A stretch of DNA of 64,000 nt. Origin: Alcaligenaceae bacterium. Its GTDB lineage: Bacteria; Pseudomonadota; Gammaproteobacteria; Burkholderiales; Burkholderiaceae_B. The notes below the pieces were generated by a model that had not been told where the DNA came from, ran no database searches, and saw only the letters and a program-made list of their open reading frames with translations. The first letter of the stretch is position 1, and each line of letters opens with the position of its first letter. This document shows, piece after piece, positions 24,984-33,460 of the stretch. Position numbers and translations under genes: made by a program. The stretch covers positions 39,127-103,126 of the forward strand of contig JACCES010000018.1 of assembly GCA_013416455.1 (NCBI GenBank), written 5' to 3'.

Positions 24984-25030
24984 GACTGTTAATCCGCAGG
25001 TCACAGGTTCGAGCCCTGTTCGGGGAGCCA
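24984..25030 (+). other. 3' part of tRNA-Asn(GTT), probable island attachment site
   Basis: The 47 bp from GACTGTTAATCC to CGGGGAGCCA match the anticodon stem-loop (anticodon GTT), variable loop, T arm (GGTTCGAGCC) and 3' acceptor with CCA of a tRNA-Asn gene. Upstream bases do not form the D arm or 5' acceptor strand, so this is not an intact tRNA. Integrases often use such 3' tRNA segments as att sites, leaving a duplicate fragment at the far end; the whole tRNA is presumably at the other island end outside the window. Confidence 0.85.
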
Positions 25031-25050
25031 CCGAATACCGAAAGAAATCA

Positions 25051-25084
25051 AGCCCTTACAGTTAAACGCTGTAGGGGCTTTTTC
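25051..25084 (+). terminator. Terminator after the tRNA fragment
   Basis: AGCCCTTACAG pairs with CTGTAGGGGCT (one G-U) around a 7-nt loop, followed by TTTTT. It was probably the native terminator of the tRNA-Asn transcript. Confidence 0.85.
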
Positions 25085-25226
25085 TTGTCCCGGCCCTTTT
25101 CAAATAGACGCCCCAGACCTGCATGGCCTGCCGAGTCGGTGCTGGTGAGGCTCATCACGGCTGCCGCACGCGTCCCCACCCGTCGGGAACCCGCGAACAG
25201 CCGGTTCTTGCGGGGGGGGCATCAAT

Positions 25227-26411
25227 TCAGCGGGCCATGCGCCCTTCGATTTCTTCGCGATGCACGTCATGTGTCACGAAGCCGATGTCGCGGTCCGGCA
25301 TGGCCAGCCGGGCCGGATCCCGCAAGGTCTTCCTGATGTCCGTCAGGCCGCGCTGCCAGTGTTCGCGCATCGAGGCCAGGCCGAACTGGTGGTCCTTGTA
25401 GTGCAGATCGTAGGGCTCGTTGCGGAAGATGAGGTGCACGATGTTGTAGCACTTGGCGGTACTGACTTCTTCGGCCAGCTTCACATAGTCGCTCTGTGAA
25501 CGGACGTCTTCGGGAATGTCCTGCAGCATGCGCCAGAGCAGGTGGCGCAGTTCCTGGGATTGACGGAAGTGCTCGGTCACGAAGCGGGTGCGGCTGGAAT
25601 AGCGGATGTCCTGCATGCGGTCGGAGACTTCGCTCATGTTGGTGGGCGCGGCGCCCCTGGCGCTCCACAGGTCCACCTGGAAGACCAGTGTGTCCCGCAG
25701 CGGCCGGCCCTGCAGGACATGGCCCAGCGGGGTGTTGGACACCAGGCCGCCGTCCCAGTAATACTCGCCGTCGATTTCCACCGCGGGAAAGGCGGGCGGC
25801 AGGGCGCCCGACGCCATGAAGTGCTCTGCGCGCAGACGTATTTCACGGTTATCGAAGTAGACGAAGTTGCCGTTGCGCACATTCACTGCCCCCACGGATA
25901 CATGCAGCTCGCAGGCGTTGACGCGATCGAAGTCGCACAGGCGTTCGAGCGTTTCTTTCAGCGCGCTGATGTCGTAGTAGCTGGTCTGCGCCGGATCATT
26001 GTGCATGAAGGGCAGCACGGGCGCCGGTGTGCGGGGCCGGAAGAAACCGTTCTGGCCATCCAGCATGGCGCGGCTGGCATTCATGTGTCCCAGGAACTGC
26101 CGCGCCGAATCGTTCAGATTGAAGATCGATTGCTCCATGAGGGGCGGGAGCGCGGTGAACGGGGTGTTGGGCAGGCAGATGGTTTCCCAGAATTCCCGCA
26201 GGCGTTCCAATCTGTGCTCGGGCGCATTGCCGGCAATGATGGCGGTATTCAGGGCGCCGATGGAAATCCCCGCAAGCCGGTTCAGTGGGACACCGGCTTC
26301 CTGCAGGCCTTCGAAGATGCCGGCCTGGTAGGCGCCCAGCGCGCCTCCGCCCTGCAGGACCAGGGCAATCGATTCATAAGGGGGAAGGTCGAGGCGGGCG
26401 GGCATGGCCAT
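25227..26411 (-). CDS. Patatin-like phospholipase with DUF3734
   Basis: A 394-residue patatin-family hydrolase. The oxyanion motif is ALVLQGGGALGAYQAG (residues 17-32), the nucleophile Ser lies in GISIGALN, and the dyad Asp in DGGLVSNTPL (about residue 216). The C-terminal DUF3734-like region (YNIVHLIFRNEPYDLHYKDH) is typical of proteobacterial patatins of this length. It should cleave acyl chains from membrane lipids or related esters; the substrate is unknown. No signal peptide. It follows the SirB2-family gene by 7 bp, so the two probably share a transcript. Confidence 0.9.
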   Translation of the reverse strand: MAMPARLDLPPYESIALVLQGGGALGAYQAGIFEGLQEAGVPLNRLAGISIGALNTAIIAGNAPEHRLERLREFWETICLPNTPFTALPPLMEQSIFNLNDSARQFLGHMNASRAMLDGQNGFFRPRTPAPVLPFMHNDPAQTSYYDISALKETLERLCDFDRVNACELHVSVGAVNVRNGNFVYFDNREIRLRAEHFMASGALPPAFPAVEIDGEYYWDGGLVSNTPLGHVLQGRPLRDTLVFQVDLWSARGAAPTNMSEVSDRMQDIRYSSRTRFVTEHFRQSQELRHLLWRMLQDIPEDVRSQSDYVKLAEEVSTAKCYNIVHLIFRNEPYDLHYKDHQFGLASMREHWQRGLTDIRKTLRDPARLAMPDRDIGFVTHDVHREEIEGRMAR

Positions 26412-26418
26412 GGTGTCT

Positions 26419-26799
26419 TCAATAGAACCACGAGGCGGGATGGTGCGTCAGCGCCACGCCGACGATGTACAGGAAGATTGCGACGGCGATGACGGCGGCG
26501 ATGGCGCGCGTGCGCGGTGTGCGGCCACGCTTGATGGCAATGGTGCCGACGCCGATATAGGCGATCAGCAGGACGATCTTGGTGAGTACCCAGGGCTGGG
26601 CGGCGGCCGCTCCCAGCATCATGGACAGCAGGAGCGCACAGACCAGAAGGACGGTATCGATCACATGCGGCGTGATCTTCACGATCTTCTTCTGCAGCAA
26701 GGCGTTCTCGCTGACGGACCAGTAGGCGCGAACCACGAAGAAGAGGATGCTGAGTACGGCGGCGGTGACGTGCAGATGCTTGATGAGAAGATAATTCAT
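26419..26799 (-). CDS. SirB2-family integral membrane protein
   Basis: A 126-residue protein with four membrane helices (starting MNYLLIKHLHVTAAVLSI; then ITPHVIDTVLLVCALLLSMM; VLTKIVLLIAYIGVGTIAIK; AAVIAVAIFLYIVGVALT). The conserved His residues and the helix pattern match SirB2/invasion-regulator-like membrane proteins of unknown function. The start at 26799 is chosen over one 13 codons upstream because it begins the first helix. It lies 7 bp before the patatin gene. Confidence 0.82.
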   Translation of the reverse strand: MNYLLIKHLHVTAAVLSILFFVVRAYWSVSENALLQKKIVKITPHVIDTVLLVCALLLSMMLGAAAAQPWVLTKIVLLIAYIGVGTIAIKRGRTPRTRAIAAVIAVAIFLYIVGVALTHHPASWFY

Positions 26800-27124
26800 G
26801 CTTGTATGCCGGTGTCGTTTCAGGAAGAAGGTTGCCATATATCGCCTGCGCCGTGGCGCTGCGTCGGCGCGGGCGATGCGCGTGGCGGATGGGTTCGGAG
26901 GGCGTGCCCGACCGTACCCGCGTATTGATCATGGCGTTTCCGCCAGTGCGGCTTGCCTGCCCGGCCGCGCCGGCCGTGGCTGCGCGGGCTAGTATAGAGC
27001 ATCATGCCGCCGGCCCACGGTCGGCGTGCTGCACGGCCACAGCGGGGTATCGAGGCGTTCCGGCGTGAACAGGCCCCGGCCGGCCCGGCTGGTGGCGCGG
27101 CGCGCCGCCGAACCGGGGCCGGAT
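26800..27124. other. Spacer between the SirB2-like gene and norR
   Basis: About 325 bp of GC-rich DNA with no supported gene. It should hold the promoter of the SirB2-patatin pair and the end of the norR transcript; no clear terminator was seen. Confidence 0.4.
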
Positions 27125-28693
27125 TCAGTCGGCCTTGAGTCCCAGCTTTTTTGCGCGCTTGTGCAGATTGCTCGAATCGATGTCCAGCATGCGCGCCGCA
27201 TGCGCCCAGTTGTTGCCGGAAGCTTGCAGGGCGCGCTGGATGAGAGAGCGTTCGTGGTCCTCGATGGCCGTACGCAGCGGGCCAGGCGCGGCCGCCCCGT
27301 TGACTGCGCCGGGCAGCGTGCCCGCGCTGCCGGCGTAGGCTTCGTCGGGGGATCGCGCCGTGCGGGCCATCGTGTCCGGCGGCAGATCGAGGTCCAGCAG
27401 TTCCGCGGGCACTGTCAGGATCTGGTCGCGCGAAGCGCCGCGGCTCAGCAGCTTCAGCGCCGCCCGGCTGATCACGTGTTCCAGTTCGCGCACATTGCCG
27501 GGCCAGAGATAGGCGCGCAGGGCTTCCTCGGCGCCGTAAGACAGGCGCAGCCCGCGCACGCCCAGGCGGGCGCGGTTGAATTCCAGGAAGTGCCCCGCCA
27601 GGATCAGGACGTCGCGGTCGCGGTCGCGCAGGGGCGGGATGTGTACCGGGTACACCGAAAGGCGGTGGTAGAGGTCGGCCCTGAAACTGCCTTCCAGAGT
27701 GTGCTTTTTCAATTGCCGGTTCGTGGCGGCGATGATGCGGACATCCGTCTTGATGGCGGCATCGGTGCCCAGGCGCTGGATTTCGCCATTCTGCAGGGCG
27801 CGCAGCAGCTTGGCCTGCACCGACAGTGGCAGTTCGCCGACTTCGTCCAGGAAAAGCGTGCCGCCTTGGGCGGCCTCGAAGCGGCCAGCCCGATCCTGGT
27901 TGGCACCCGAGAAAGCGCCTTTCACATGGCCGAACAGTTCGCTTTCGGCCAATGATTCGGGAAGGGCGGCGCAGTTCACATGGACCAGCGGCCTGTCGTG
28001 CCGGCGGGAATGCCTGTGGATGCGGCGCGCGAACAATTCCTTGCCCACGCCGGTTTCGCCCAGCAGCAGCACCGGCAGATCGGAGTCCGCCACGACGTCC
28101 AGTTCGCGCAGCAACTGGGAAATCGCATCGCTGCGACCGATGATTTCCTTGTCTTCGATGACCCGCATGTCGTCGGCCGCACTGTTGCCCAGCTGGCGCA
28201 GCTTGCGGTTTTCCTTTTCCAGCATCGTCACGCGGATGGCGGCTTCGAGCAGCAGGGCGTAGCGTTGCAGATCCATCTGGGCCTGGGCGTCGAAGGTGCC
28301 GGTTTCCAGCGCGTCGAGCGTCAGCGCGCCCCATGGCTTGCCTTCCACATGCAGACTCATTCCCAGGCAATCATGCACAGGCAGCGGCTCGCCGCGCCGA
28401 TCGTCCAGCAGACCGTCATAGGGGTCGGGAAGTACGCTGCCGGGTTCGAACCAGGTCGGTTCGCGGCGCGACATAATGGTGGCGAAGCGCGGGTGCTGGG
28501 CGACGGCGAAGCGGCGGCCCAGCGCCTCGTGGGCAAGGCCGGCGGCGGCCACCAGCCGCAGGCTGCCTTCATCCAGCTGAAGCAGGCCCACGGCATCGGA
28601 ATGGAAACGCTCTCTCAGGGTATGCACGATGCGCTGCAGGCGCACGGCATCGGGAAGGTCGGTGACCAGATCGGCAAGTATCAGGGAGTCCAT
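27125..28693 (-). CDS. norR: NorR, nitric-oxide-sensing sigma-54 activator
   Basis: A 522-residue three-domain regulator: an N-terminal GAF domain (to about residue 170) that binds NO at a mononuclear iron, an AAA+ domain (Walker A GETGVGKE 212-219, Walker B FLDEVGE 281-287) and a C-terminal Fis-type HTH (NNWAHAARMLDIDSSNLHKR). The sigma-54 contact loop reads GAFSGA (259-264) instead of GAFTGA. It faces norA-norB across a spacer with a sigma-54 promoter and a 14-bp inverted repeat, so it should switch that operon on under NO. Confidence 0.93.
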   Translation of the reverse strand: MDSLILADLVTDLPDAVRLQRIVHTLRERFHSDAVGLLQLDEGSLRLVAAAGLAHEALGRRFAVAQHPRFATIMSRREPTWFEPGSVLPDPYDGLLDDRRGEPLPVHDCLGMSLHVEGKPWGALTLDALETGTFDAQAQMDLQRYALLLEAAIRVTMLEKENRKLRQLGNSAADDMRVIEDKEIIGRSDAISQLLRELDVVADSDLPVLLLGETGVGKELFARRIHRHSRRHDRPLVHVNCAALPESLAESELFGHVKGAFSGANQDRAGRFEAAQGGTLFLDEVGELPLSVQAKLLRALQNGEIQRLGTDAAIKTDVRIIAATNRQLKKHTLEGSFRADLYHRLSVYPVHIPPLRDRDRDVLILAGHFLEFNRARLGVRGLRLSYGAEEALRAYLWPGNVRELEHVISRAALKLLSRGASRDQILTVPAELLDLDLPPDTMARTARSPDEAYAGSAGTLPGAVNGAAAPGPLRTAIEDHERSLIQRALQASGNNWAHAARMLDIDSSNLHKRAKKLGLKAD

Positions 28694-28694
28694 A

Positions 28695-28728
28695 GGGTTG
28701 ATACTACCATGCAGGGTAGTATCAACCC
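28695..28728. promoter_or_regulatory. Perfect 14-bp inverted repeat, likely NorR site
   Basis: GGGTTGATACTACC (28695-28708) and GGTAGTATCAACCC (28715-28728) are separated by 6 nt, directly upstream of the norR start. Related GGGTTG half-sites occur at about 28737-28752 and 28815-28820. Binding by NorR, serving both as enhancer for norA and for autoregulation, is inferred from position. Confidence 0.6.
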
Positions 28729-28792
28729 TTATGAAAGGGTAAAAACAACCCTGATATTTTCACTTTATCTGGGGTAAACCTGTAGAAAAAAT

Positions 28793-28808
28793 TGGCACGG
28801 ATGTTGCG
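28793..28808 (+). promoter_or_regulatory. Sigma-54 promoter of norA-norB
   Basis: TGGCAC, 5 nt, TTGCG: exact -24/-12 elements, about 38 bp before the norA start. An optimal ribosome-binding site GGAGGA is at 28832-28837. Confidence 0.88.
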
Positions 28809-28845
28809 TAGCTAGGGTTGTCACTAACTACGGAGGAAATCCGTC

Positions 28846-29352
28846 ATGAATGCCCAGGTACCGATAGAGGTCGGCGGCATGGCTGCGGAAGCGCTCATCG
28901 ACTTCATCGTGAGCCGCTTCCATGCCGGCCATCGGGCGCAGTTGCCCGAGCTGATCCGCCTGTCCCGAAGGGTCGAACACGTGCATGCCGCGCATGCCCG
29001 ATGTCCGGAGGGCCTGGCCGACGAACTGGAGGCCCATCTCCAGGAACTCGAAAGCCATATGCTGAAAGAAGAACAGGTGCTGTTTCCCATGCTCTTGCGC
29101 GGCATGCACGGGCCGGCGCGCGGTCCCATCTCGGTCATGATGTTCGAACACGAACAGCATTTCGATTCGATGGAACGCATCCACCTTCTTGCCAATGATC
29201 TCGTCCTGCCCGAAGACGCCTGCAATACCTGGCGCGGCCTTTACGAAGGCCTGGGCATCTACGCGCGGGAACTGACGCAGCACATCCATCTGGAAAACGA
29301 TGTGTTGTTCGCACAAGCTTCGCAAGCAGTCAAAGGAGCGCAACATGCGTGA
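28846..29352 (+). CDS. norA: NorA-type hemerythrin-like di-iron protein
   Basis: A 168-residue hemerythrin-like protein with ligand-type residues in FHAGHRAQLPEL, ESHMLKEEQVLFPML, FEHEQHFDSM and LTQHIHLENDVLF, a four-helix-bundle pattern for a di-iron site. It lacks the N-terminal ScdA domain of YtfE. In Cupriavidus the equivalent NorA binds NO in the cytoplasm and damps NorR activation; the same gene pair norA-norB under NorR is present here. It overlaps norB by 8 bp, so the two are translated together. Confidence 0.85.
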   Translation: MNAQVPIEVGGMAAEALIDFIVSRFHAGHRAQLPELIRLSRRVEHVHAAHARCPEGLADELEAHLQELESHMLKEEQVLFPMLLRGMHGPARGPISVMMFEHEQHFDSMERIHLLANDLVLPEDACNTWRGLYEGLGIYARELTQHIHLENDVLFAQASQAVKGAQHA

Positions 29353-31624
29353 ATACAAGAAGTTGTGGTGGCTACTGGCCGCGGTGCTGGTGGTGACCTT
29401 CGGTGTCCTCGGATGGAGCGGGGTCGAAATCTACAAGCAGGTGCCGCCCATTCCGGCACAGGTCGTGACGACGTCGGGCCAGCAGGTCATGACCCAGGAA
29501 CAGATTCTGGACGGGCAGACCGCCTGGCAGAGTACCGGCGGCATGCAGGTGGGTTCGATCTGGGGGCACGGCGCCTATCAGGCGCCTGACTGGACGGCCG
29601 ACTGGCTGCACCGCGAACTGCTTGCCTGGCTGGATCTGGCCGCCCAGGAACTGGCCGGCGTTCCCTTCGGGCAGCTCGATTTCCGCGAGCAGGCCTATCT
29701 CAAGGACGAACTGACGCGTGAATATCGCGGCAATACCTTGAATCCGGACACGCTGGTGGTGACCATTTCCGACCGGCGCGCCAAGGCGATCGAGCAGGTA
29801 TCGGTCTATTACGACAAGCTGTACGGCTCCGACCCGGAACTGCGCGGTTCGCGCGAGAGTTTCGCCATGAAGGAAGACACGCTGCCCAGCGCAGCGCGCC
29901 GCGCCGATCTGGCCAAATTCTATTTCTGGACGGCCTGGGCCGCGGCCACTGAGCGTCCCGACTCGAACGTCACCTATACCAACAACTGGCCGCATGAGCC
30001 GCTGATCAATAACGTGCCCTCCACGAACAACGTCATCTGGTCGGTGGTCAGCGTCGTGCTGCTGCTTGCCGGTATTGCGTTCCTGGTATGGGGCTGGGCC
30101 TTCACGCACCGCGAGGAACCCGAGCCGCAGGCACCCGAGCACGATCCTCTTACGCTGACGGGCCTGACGCCCTCGCAGCGCGCGCTGGGCAAGTACCTGC
30201 TGATGGTGGTGGGGCTGTTCATTTTCCAGATTCTGCTGGGGGGCTTCACCGCCCACTATACGGTGGAAGGCCAGACCTTCTACGGCTTCGACGTATCGCA
30301 GTGGTTCCCGTATTCGCTCACCCGCACCTGGCACCTGCAGACCGCCCTGTTCTGGATAGCGGCCGGCTTCCTGGCCGGGGGCCTGTTCCTGGTGCCCATC
30401 ATCAACGGTGGCAAGGACCCTAAATACCAGAAGCTCGGGGTCGACGTCCTGTTCTGGGCGCTGATCGTGCTGGTCGTCGGTTCCTATATCGGAAACTACC
30501 TCGCCATCAAGCAGGTCATGCCGGAACACCTCAACTTCTGGCTGGGCCACCAGGGCTATGAATACATAGAGCTGGGCCGGGTGTGGCAGATCGTGAAGTT
30601 CCTGGGCCTGGCGTTCTGGCTGCTGCTCATGCTGCGCGGCATACTGCCGGCCTTCCGCAAAGAGGGCGACAAGAATCTGCTGGCGCTGCTGACCGGCTCC
30701 ATCGTCGCGGTGGGTCTGTTCTATGGCACCGGCCTGTTCTACGGCGAGCGTACGCACATCACCATCATGGAGTACTGGCGCTGGTGGGTCGTCCACCTTT
30801 GGGTGGAAGGCTTCTTCGAAGTGTTCGCCACCACGGCGCTGGCCTTCATCTTCTCGTCCATGGGCCTGGTTTCGCAGCGCGGCGCCACCATCGCCAGCCT
30901 GGCCGCCGCCTCGCTCTTCATGCTGGGTGGCGTACCCGGCACGCTGCATCACTTGTACTTCGCCGGCACCACGACTCCGGTCATGGCCATCGGCGCCAGC
31001 TTCAGTGCGCTGGAAGTGGTTCCACTCATCGTTCTGGGTTATGAGGCCTTCGAAAACTGGCGGCTGAAGGACCGCGCTCCGTGGATGAACGTCCTGAAGT
31101 GGCCGGTAATGTGCTTCGTGGCCGTGGCCTTCTGGAACATGCTGGGCGCCGGTGTCTTCGGCTTCATGGTGAACCCGCCGATCGCGCTCTATTACATCCA
31201 GGGCCTGAACACCACGCCCGTCCATGCCCATGCCGCGCTCTTCGGTGTGTATGGCTTCCTGGCGCTGGGCTTCACCCTGCTGGTGCTGCGCTACATCGTT
31301 CCCGGTTTCGTCTTCAATGAAAAACTGATGCGCCTGGGTTTCTGGGGCCTGAACGGCGGTCTGGTGCTGATGATCGTCACCAGTCTGCTGCCCATCGGCA
31401 TCATCCAGGCCTATGCCAGCATCACGGAAGGCATGTGGTATGCGCGCAGCGAGGAATTCATGCAGCAGCCGCTGCTGGAAACCCTGCGCTGGGTGCGCAC
31501 CTTCGGTGACATGGTCTTCATCGTCGGCGGCTTCGCCATTGCCTGGCAGGTCGTGATCGGCGTGTTCGGCGGCGGCCGCCGCAGTGCCGAACCGGCAGGT
31601 GTCGCCGTGGCGCCCGCTGAATAA
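29345..31624 (+). CDS. norB: Quinol-dependent nitric oxide reductase
   Basis: A 759-residue single-subunit qNOR. An N-terminal helix and about 230-residue periplasmic extension (cytochrome c-like fold without haem) precede the 12-14 helix heme-copper-oxidase-like core. Histidine ligands are visible in RTWHLQTALFWI, HLWVEGFFEVFAT, PGTLHHLYFAG and HAHAALFGVYGF. The enzyme reduces 2 NO to N2O with electrons from quinol at the inner membrane. The start MREYKKLWW at 29345 lies inside the norA end. A strong terminator follows at 31732. Confidence 0.96.
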   Translation: MREYKKLWWLLAAVLVVTFGVLGWSGVEIYKQVPPIPAQVVTTSGQQVMTQEQILDGQTAWQSTGGMQVGSIWGHGAYQAPDWTADWLHRELLAWLDLAAQELAGVPFGQLDFREQAYLKDELTREYRGNTLNPDTLVVTISDRRAKAIEQVSVYYDKLYGSDPELRGSRESFAMKEDTLPSAARRADLAKFYFWTAWAAATERPDSNVTYTNNWPHEPLINNVPSTNNVIWSVVSVVLLLAGIAFLVWGWAFTHREEPEPQAPEHDPLTLTGLTPSQRALGKYLLMVVGLFIFQILLGGFTAHYTVEGQTFYGFDVSQWFPYSLTRTWHLQTALFWIAAGFLAGGLFLVPIINGGKDPKYQKLGVDVLFWALIVLVVGSYIGNYLAIKQVMPEHLNFWLGHQGYEYIELGRVWQIVKFLGLAFWLLLMLRGILPAFRKEGDKNLLALLTGSIVAVGLFYGTGLFYGERTHITIMEYWRWWVVHLWVEGFFEVFATTALAFIFSSMGLVSQRGATIASLAAASLFMLGGVPGTLHHLYFAGTTTPVMAIGASFSALEVVPLIVLGYEAFENWRLKDRAPWMNVLKWPVMCFVAVAFWNMLGAGVFGFMVNPPIALYYIQGLNTTPVHAHAALFGVYGFLALGFTLLVLRYIVPGFVFNEKLMRLGFWGLNGGLVLMIVTSLLPIGIIQAYASITEGMWYARSEEFMQQPLLETLRWVRTFGDMVFIVGGFAIAWQVVIGVFGGGRRSAEPAGVAVAPAE

Positions 31625-31731
31625 ATCAGTATGCTCATTGCCCGGTCAGGCCTTTCGGGGCCGGGCGGGGCGGAGCGGGGCTGAATGGCCCGCCCAAAGA
31701 GGCCGCAATGTTTTCCCCGCTGTACTTTCTT

Positions 31732-31757
31732 CCGCCCGTTTCCCGGGCGGTTTTTTT
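31732..31757 (+). terminator. Terminator of the norA-norB operon
   Basis: CCGCCCG and CGGGCGG form a 7-bp stem with a TTTCC loop, followed by seven T, about 108 bp past the norB stop. Confidence 0.85.
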
Positions 31758-31895
31758 CTTTCAGCAGCGCATGGCCGCGTCCGCCGCCGCTCTTTCACGA
31801 TGGCCGCGATGCCGTGTCGAAGGGGGGCGGAAGGGGCGGCGGGGTGTGGACGCAGTAAGCTTCGATGAATGTGTCCGGCGCGCCGGCGGTTCGAT

Positions 31896-32894
31896 TCAGC
31901 CGATGAAGTCGAGCCGGTCGGATCCCTTCCTCAGTATCCAGACGCTGGATCCGGTTTGTGCCGCGACCCGCCGCATGTCTTCTTCGCCCATCACCGAGAA
32001 TGCGGTGGAAAGGGCGTCCGCCATGGTTGCGGTGGCGGCTTCGACGGACACCGAACGGTAGCGCGGCGTGGCGTGGCCGCCATGAGGGTCGAAGATGTGA
32101 GTGATTTTCCCGGCCGCGTCGAGCAGGGTGCCGCGACCGGCCGAGGTGCTGACCGCCCGATTGCGGATCTCGATGACTTCCAGGGGCTTGCGCGCGTCGC
32201 TGTCATCGGCCAGGCCCACTCGCCATGGCCGGTGCCCGGGGACGCTGTTCAACCCACGGATTTCCCCCATGTTGACCAGGGCGTGTTCCAGCCCCGCGTC
32301 GCGCAGCAGTTCCGTCACGCGGTCGGTGATGTACCCCTGGGCGATGCCGTTGAGGGTGAGGGCCATCCCGGGAACCGCCAGCCGTACATCGCGCCCCTGT
32401 ATCTGTATGGCGCGATGATCCACGCATTGGAGTGCCTGCCGCAGAAGGCCTTCATCGGGAAGGCCGGCACCCGTGCTGGCGGCATGGGTGTAGAGGATCC
32501 ACAAGGCCTGCACGCTGGGGTCGAATGCGCCGCCTGTCAGGAGGCTGTAGCCTTGCGATTCCTGGAGCAGGCGCAGTAGATCGCCGGGCGCGTTTTCGAG
32601 ATGCCCGTCGCGATTCAGCCTGGCGAGCGCACTGTCCCGCTGGTACAGGCTGAAGATGTTCTCCAGGCGCCGGGTTTCAATCAGGGCGCGGCGGATGAGT
32701 TCTTGCGACCATGCGGGATCCGGGTGGTGGATCCGCAGTTGCGCGTCGGCGCCCAGCGCGATGCCGCGCCAGGTGGCGGAAGCGGGCGGGGCCGAGGCGG
32801 CGGCTGGCCGGATGGCCCTGGGCGCCAGGGCAAGCGCGCTCGTGGAGGCGATGATGCCGATGAAACGGCGGCGGGGTGTATCGATGCGATTCAT
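31896..32894 (-). CDS. apbE: ApbE-family FAD:protein FMN transferase (NosX-like)
   Basis: A 332-residue periplasmic flavin transferase with a Tat-type signal (RRRFIGIIASTSALALAP, residues 8-25). Conserved segments include EIRGLNSVPGHRPWRVGL, RAVSTSAGRG and THIFDPHGG followed by MADALSTAFSVMG. Enzymes at this position (NosX) attach FMN covalently to the periplasmic domain of NosR. It is the last gene of the nos operon and overlaps nosL by 4 bp. The nosX name would also fit. Confidence 0.92.
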   Translation of the reverse strand: MNRIDTPRRRFIGIIASTSALALAPRAIRPAAASAPPASATWRGIALGADAQLRIHHPDPAWSQELIRRALIETRRLENIFSLYQRDSALARLNRDGHLENAPGDLLRLLQESQGYSLLTGGAFDPSVQALWILYTHAASTGAGLPDEGLLRQALQCVDHRAIQIQGRDVRLAVPGMALTLNGIAQGYITDRVTELLRDAGLEHALVNMGEIRGLNSVPGHRPWRVGLADDSDARKPLEVIEIRNRAVSTSAGRGTLLDAAGKITHIFDPHGGHATPRYRSVSVEAATATMADALSTAFSVMGEEDMRRVAAQTGSSVWILRKGSDRLDFIG

Positions 32895-33460
32895 TGCGCG
32901 GCTCCGGCGGGGGGGCGGGCTTCCGGCGTCGGTTCGGGCGGGGGTTCGCCGGGTCCGAAGATGTAGTCTTGAGGTACGTCGCGGAAGGCGACGATGTCGC
33001 CGCCGTAGGTTTGCTGGTAGGGCCGGGCGGCGGCCGGGTCGCTGAAGGGCAGCGCGTCGTGGATGCCCATGCCGCCGATGTAGCGGCTTTTTATCAGATA
33101 CCAGGCGGTATGCGCATTGACCCAGGCGTCGTCGGGAAAACTATGGTCGGGCCGGATGCGGCCCATGTCCTGTACATAGGTGGCGGCGATGGCCCTGGGT
33201 TCTTCGGGCAGATGGGTATAGGCAAAGACTTCGCGTATGGTGGTGAACCAGACCGGTTCTTCGCGATCGCGCAGCAGGATCTGGCCTTTCGGCCCCTTGT
33301 GCTCGAACATGAACATGCCGCAATAATGCCCCGTGGCGTCTTCGGGAATGGCGGTATGCGGCGGCGGGGGCGGGCGGCCGCCGCCCGGGTCGCCGCCGCA
33401 GCCGGCAAGCGCCAGGCCAAGGCACAGCGGGACGACGGCCCACAGCAGGCGCGTGGTCAT
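32891..33460 (-). CDS. nosL: NosL copper-binding lipoprotein
   Basis: A 189-residue lipoprotein: signal peptide with lipobox LALAGC (Cys20 region), a Pro/Gly-rich linker, then the NosL domain with GHYCGMFMFEHKGPKGQI, containing the CGM copper-binding motif. NosL delivers Cu(I) to apo-NosZ in the periplasm. The C-terminal tail is Pro-rich. The start at 33460 overlaps the nosY stop (ATGA). Confidence 0.93.
   Translation of the reverse strand: MTTRLLWAVVPLCLGLALAGCGGDPGGGRPPPPPHTAIPEDATGHYCGMFMFEHKGPKGQILLRDREEPVWFTTIREVFAYTHLPEEPRAIAATYVQDMGRIRPDHSFPDDAWVNAHTAWYLIKSRYIGGMGIHDALPFSDPAAARPYQQTYGGDIVAFRDVPQDYIFGPGEPPPEPTPEARPPAGAAQ

Noticed and set aside
24960..25030. Complete tRNA-Asn gene
   Set aside because: The 5' acceptor strand and D arm cannot be found upstream of the anticodon stem, so only the 3' part is present.
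29372..31231. Long minus-strand frame opposite norB (619 codons)
   Set aside because: Its product is low-complexity His/Arg/Gln-rich sequence and it lies wholly antisense to a clearly coding qNOR gene. Long antisense frames are expected in GC-rich genes.
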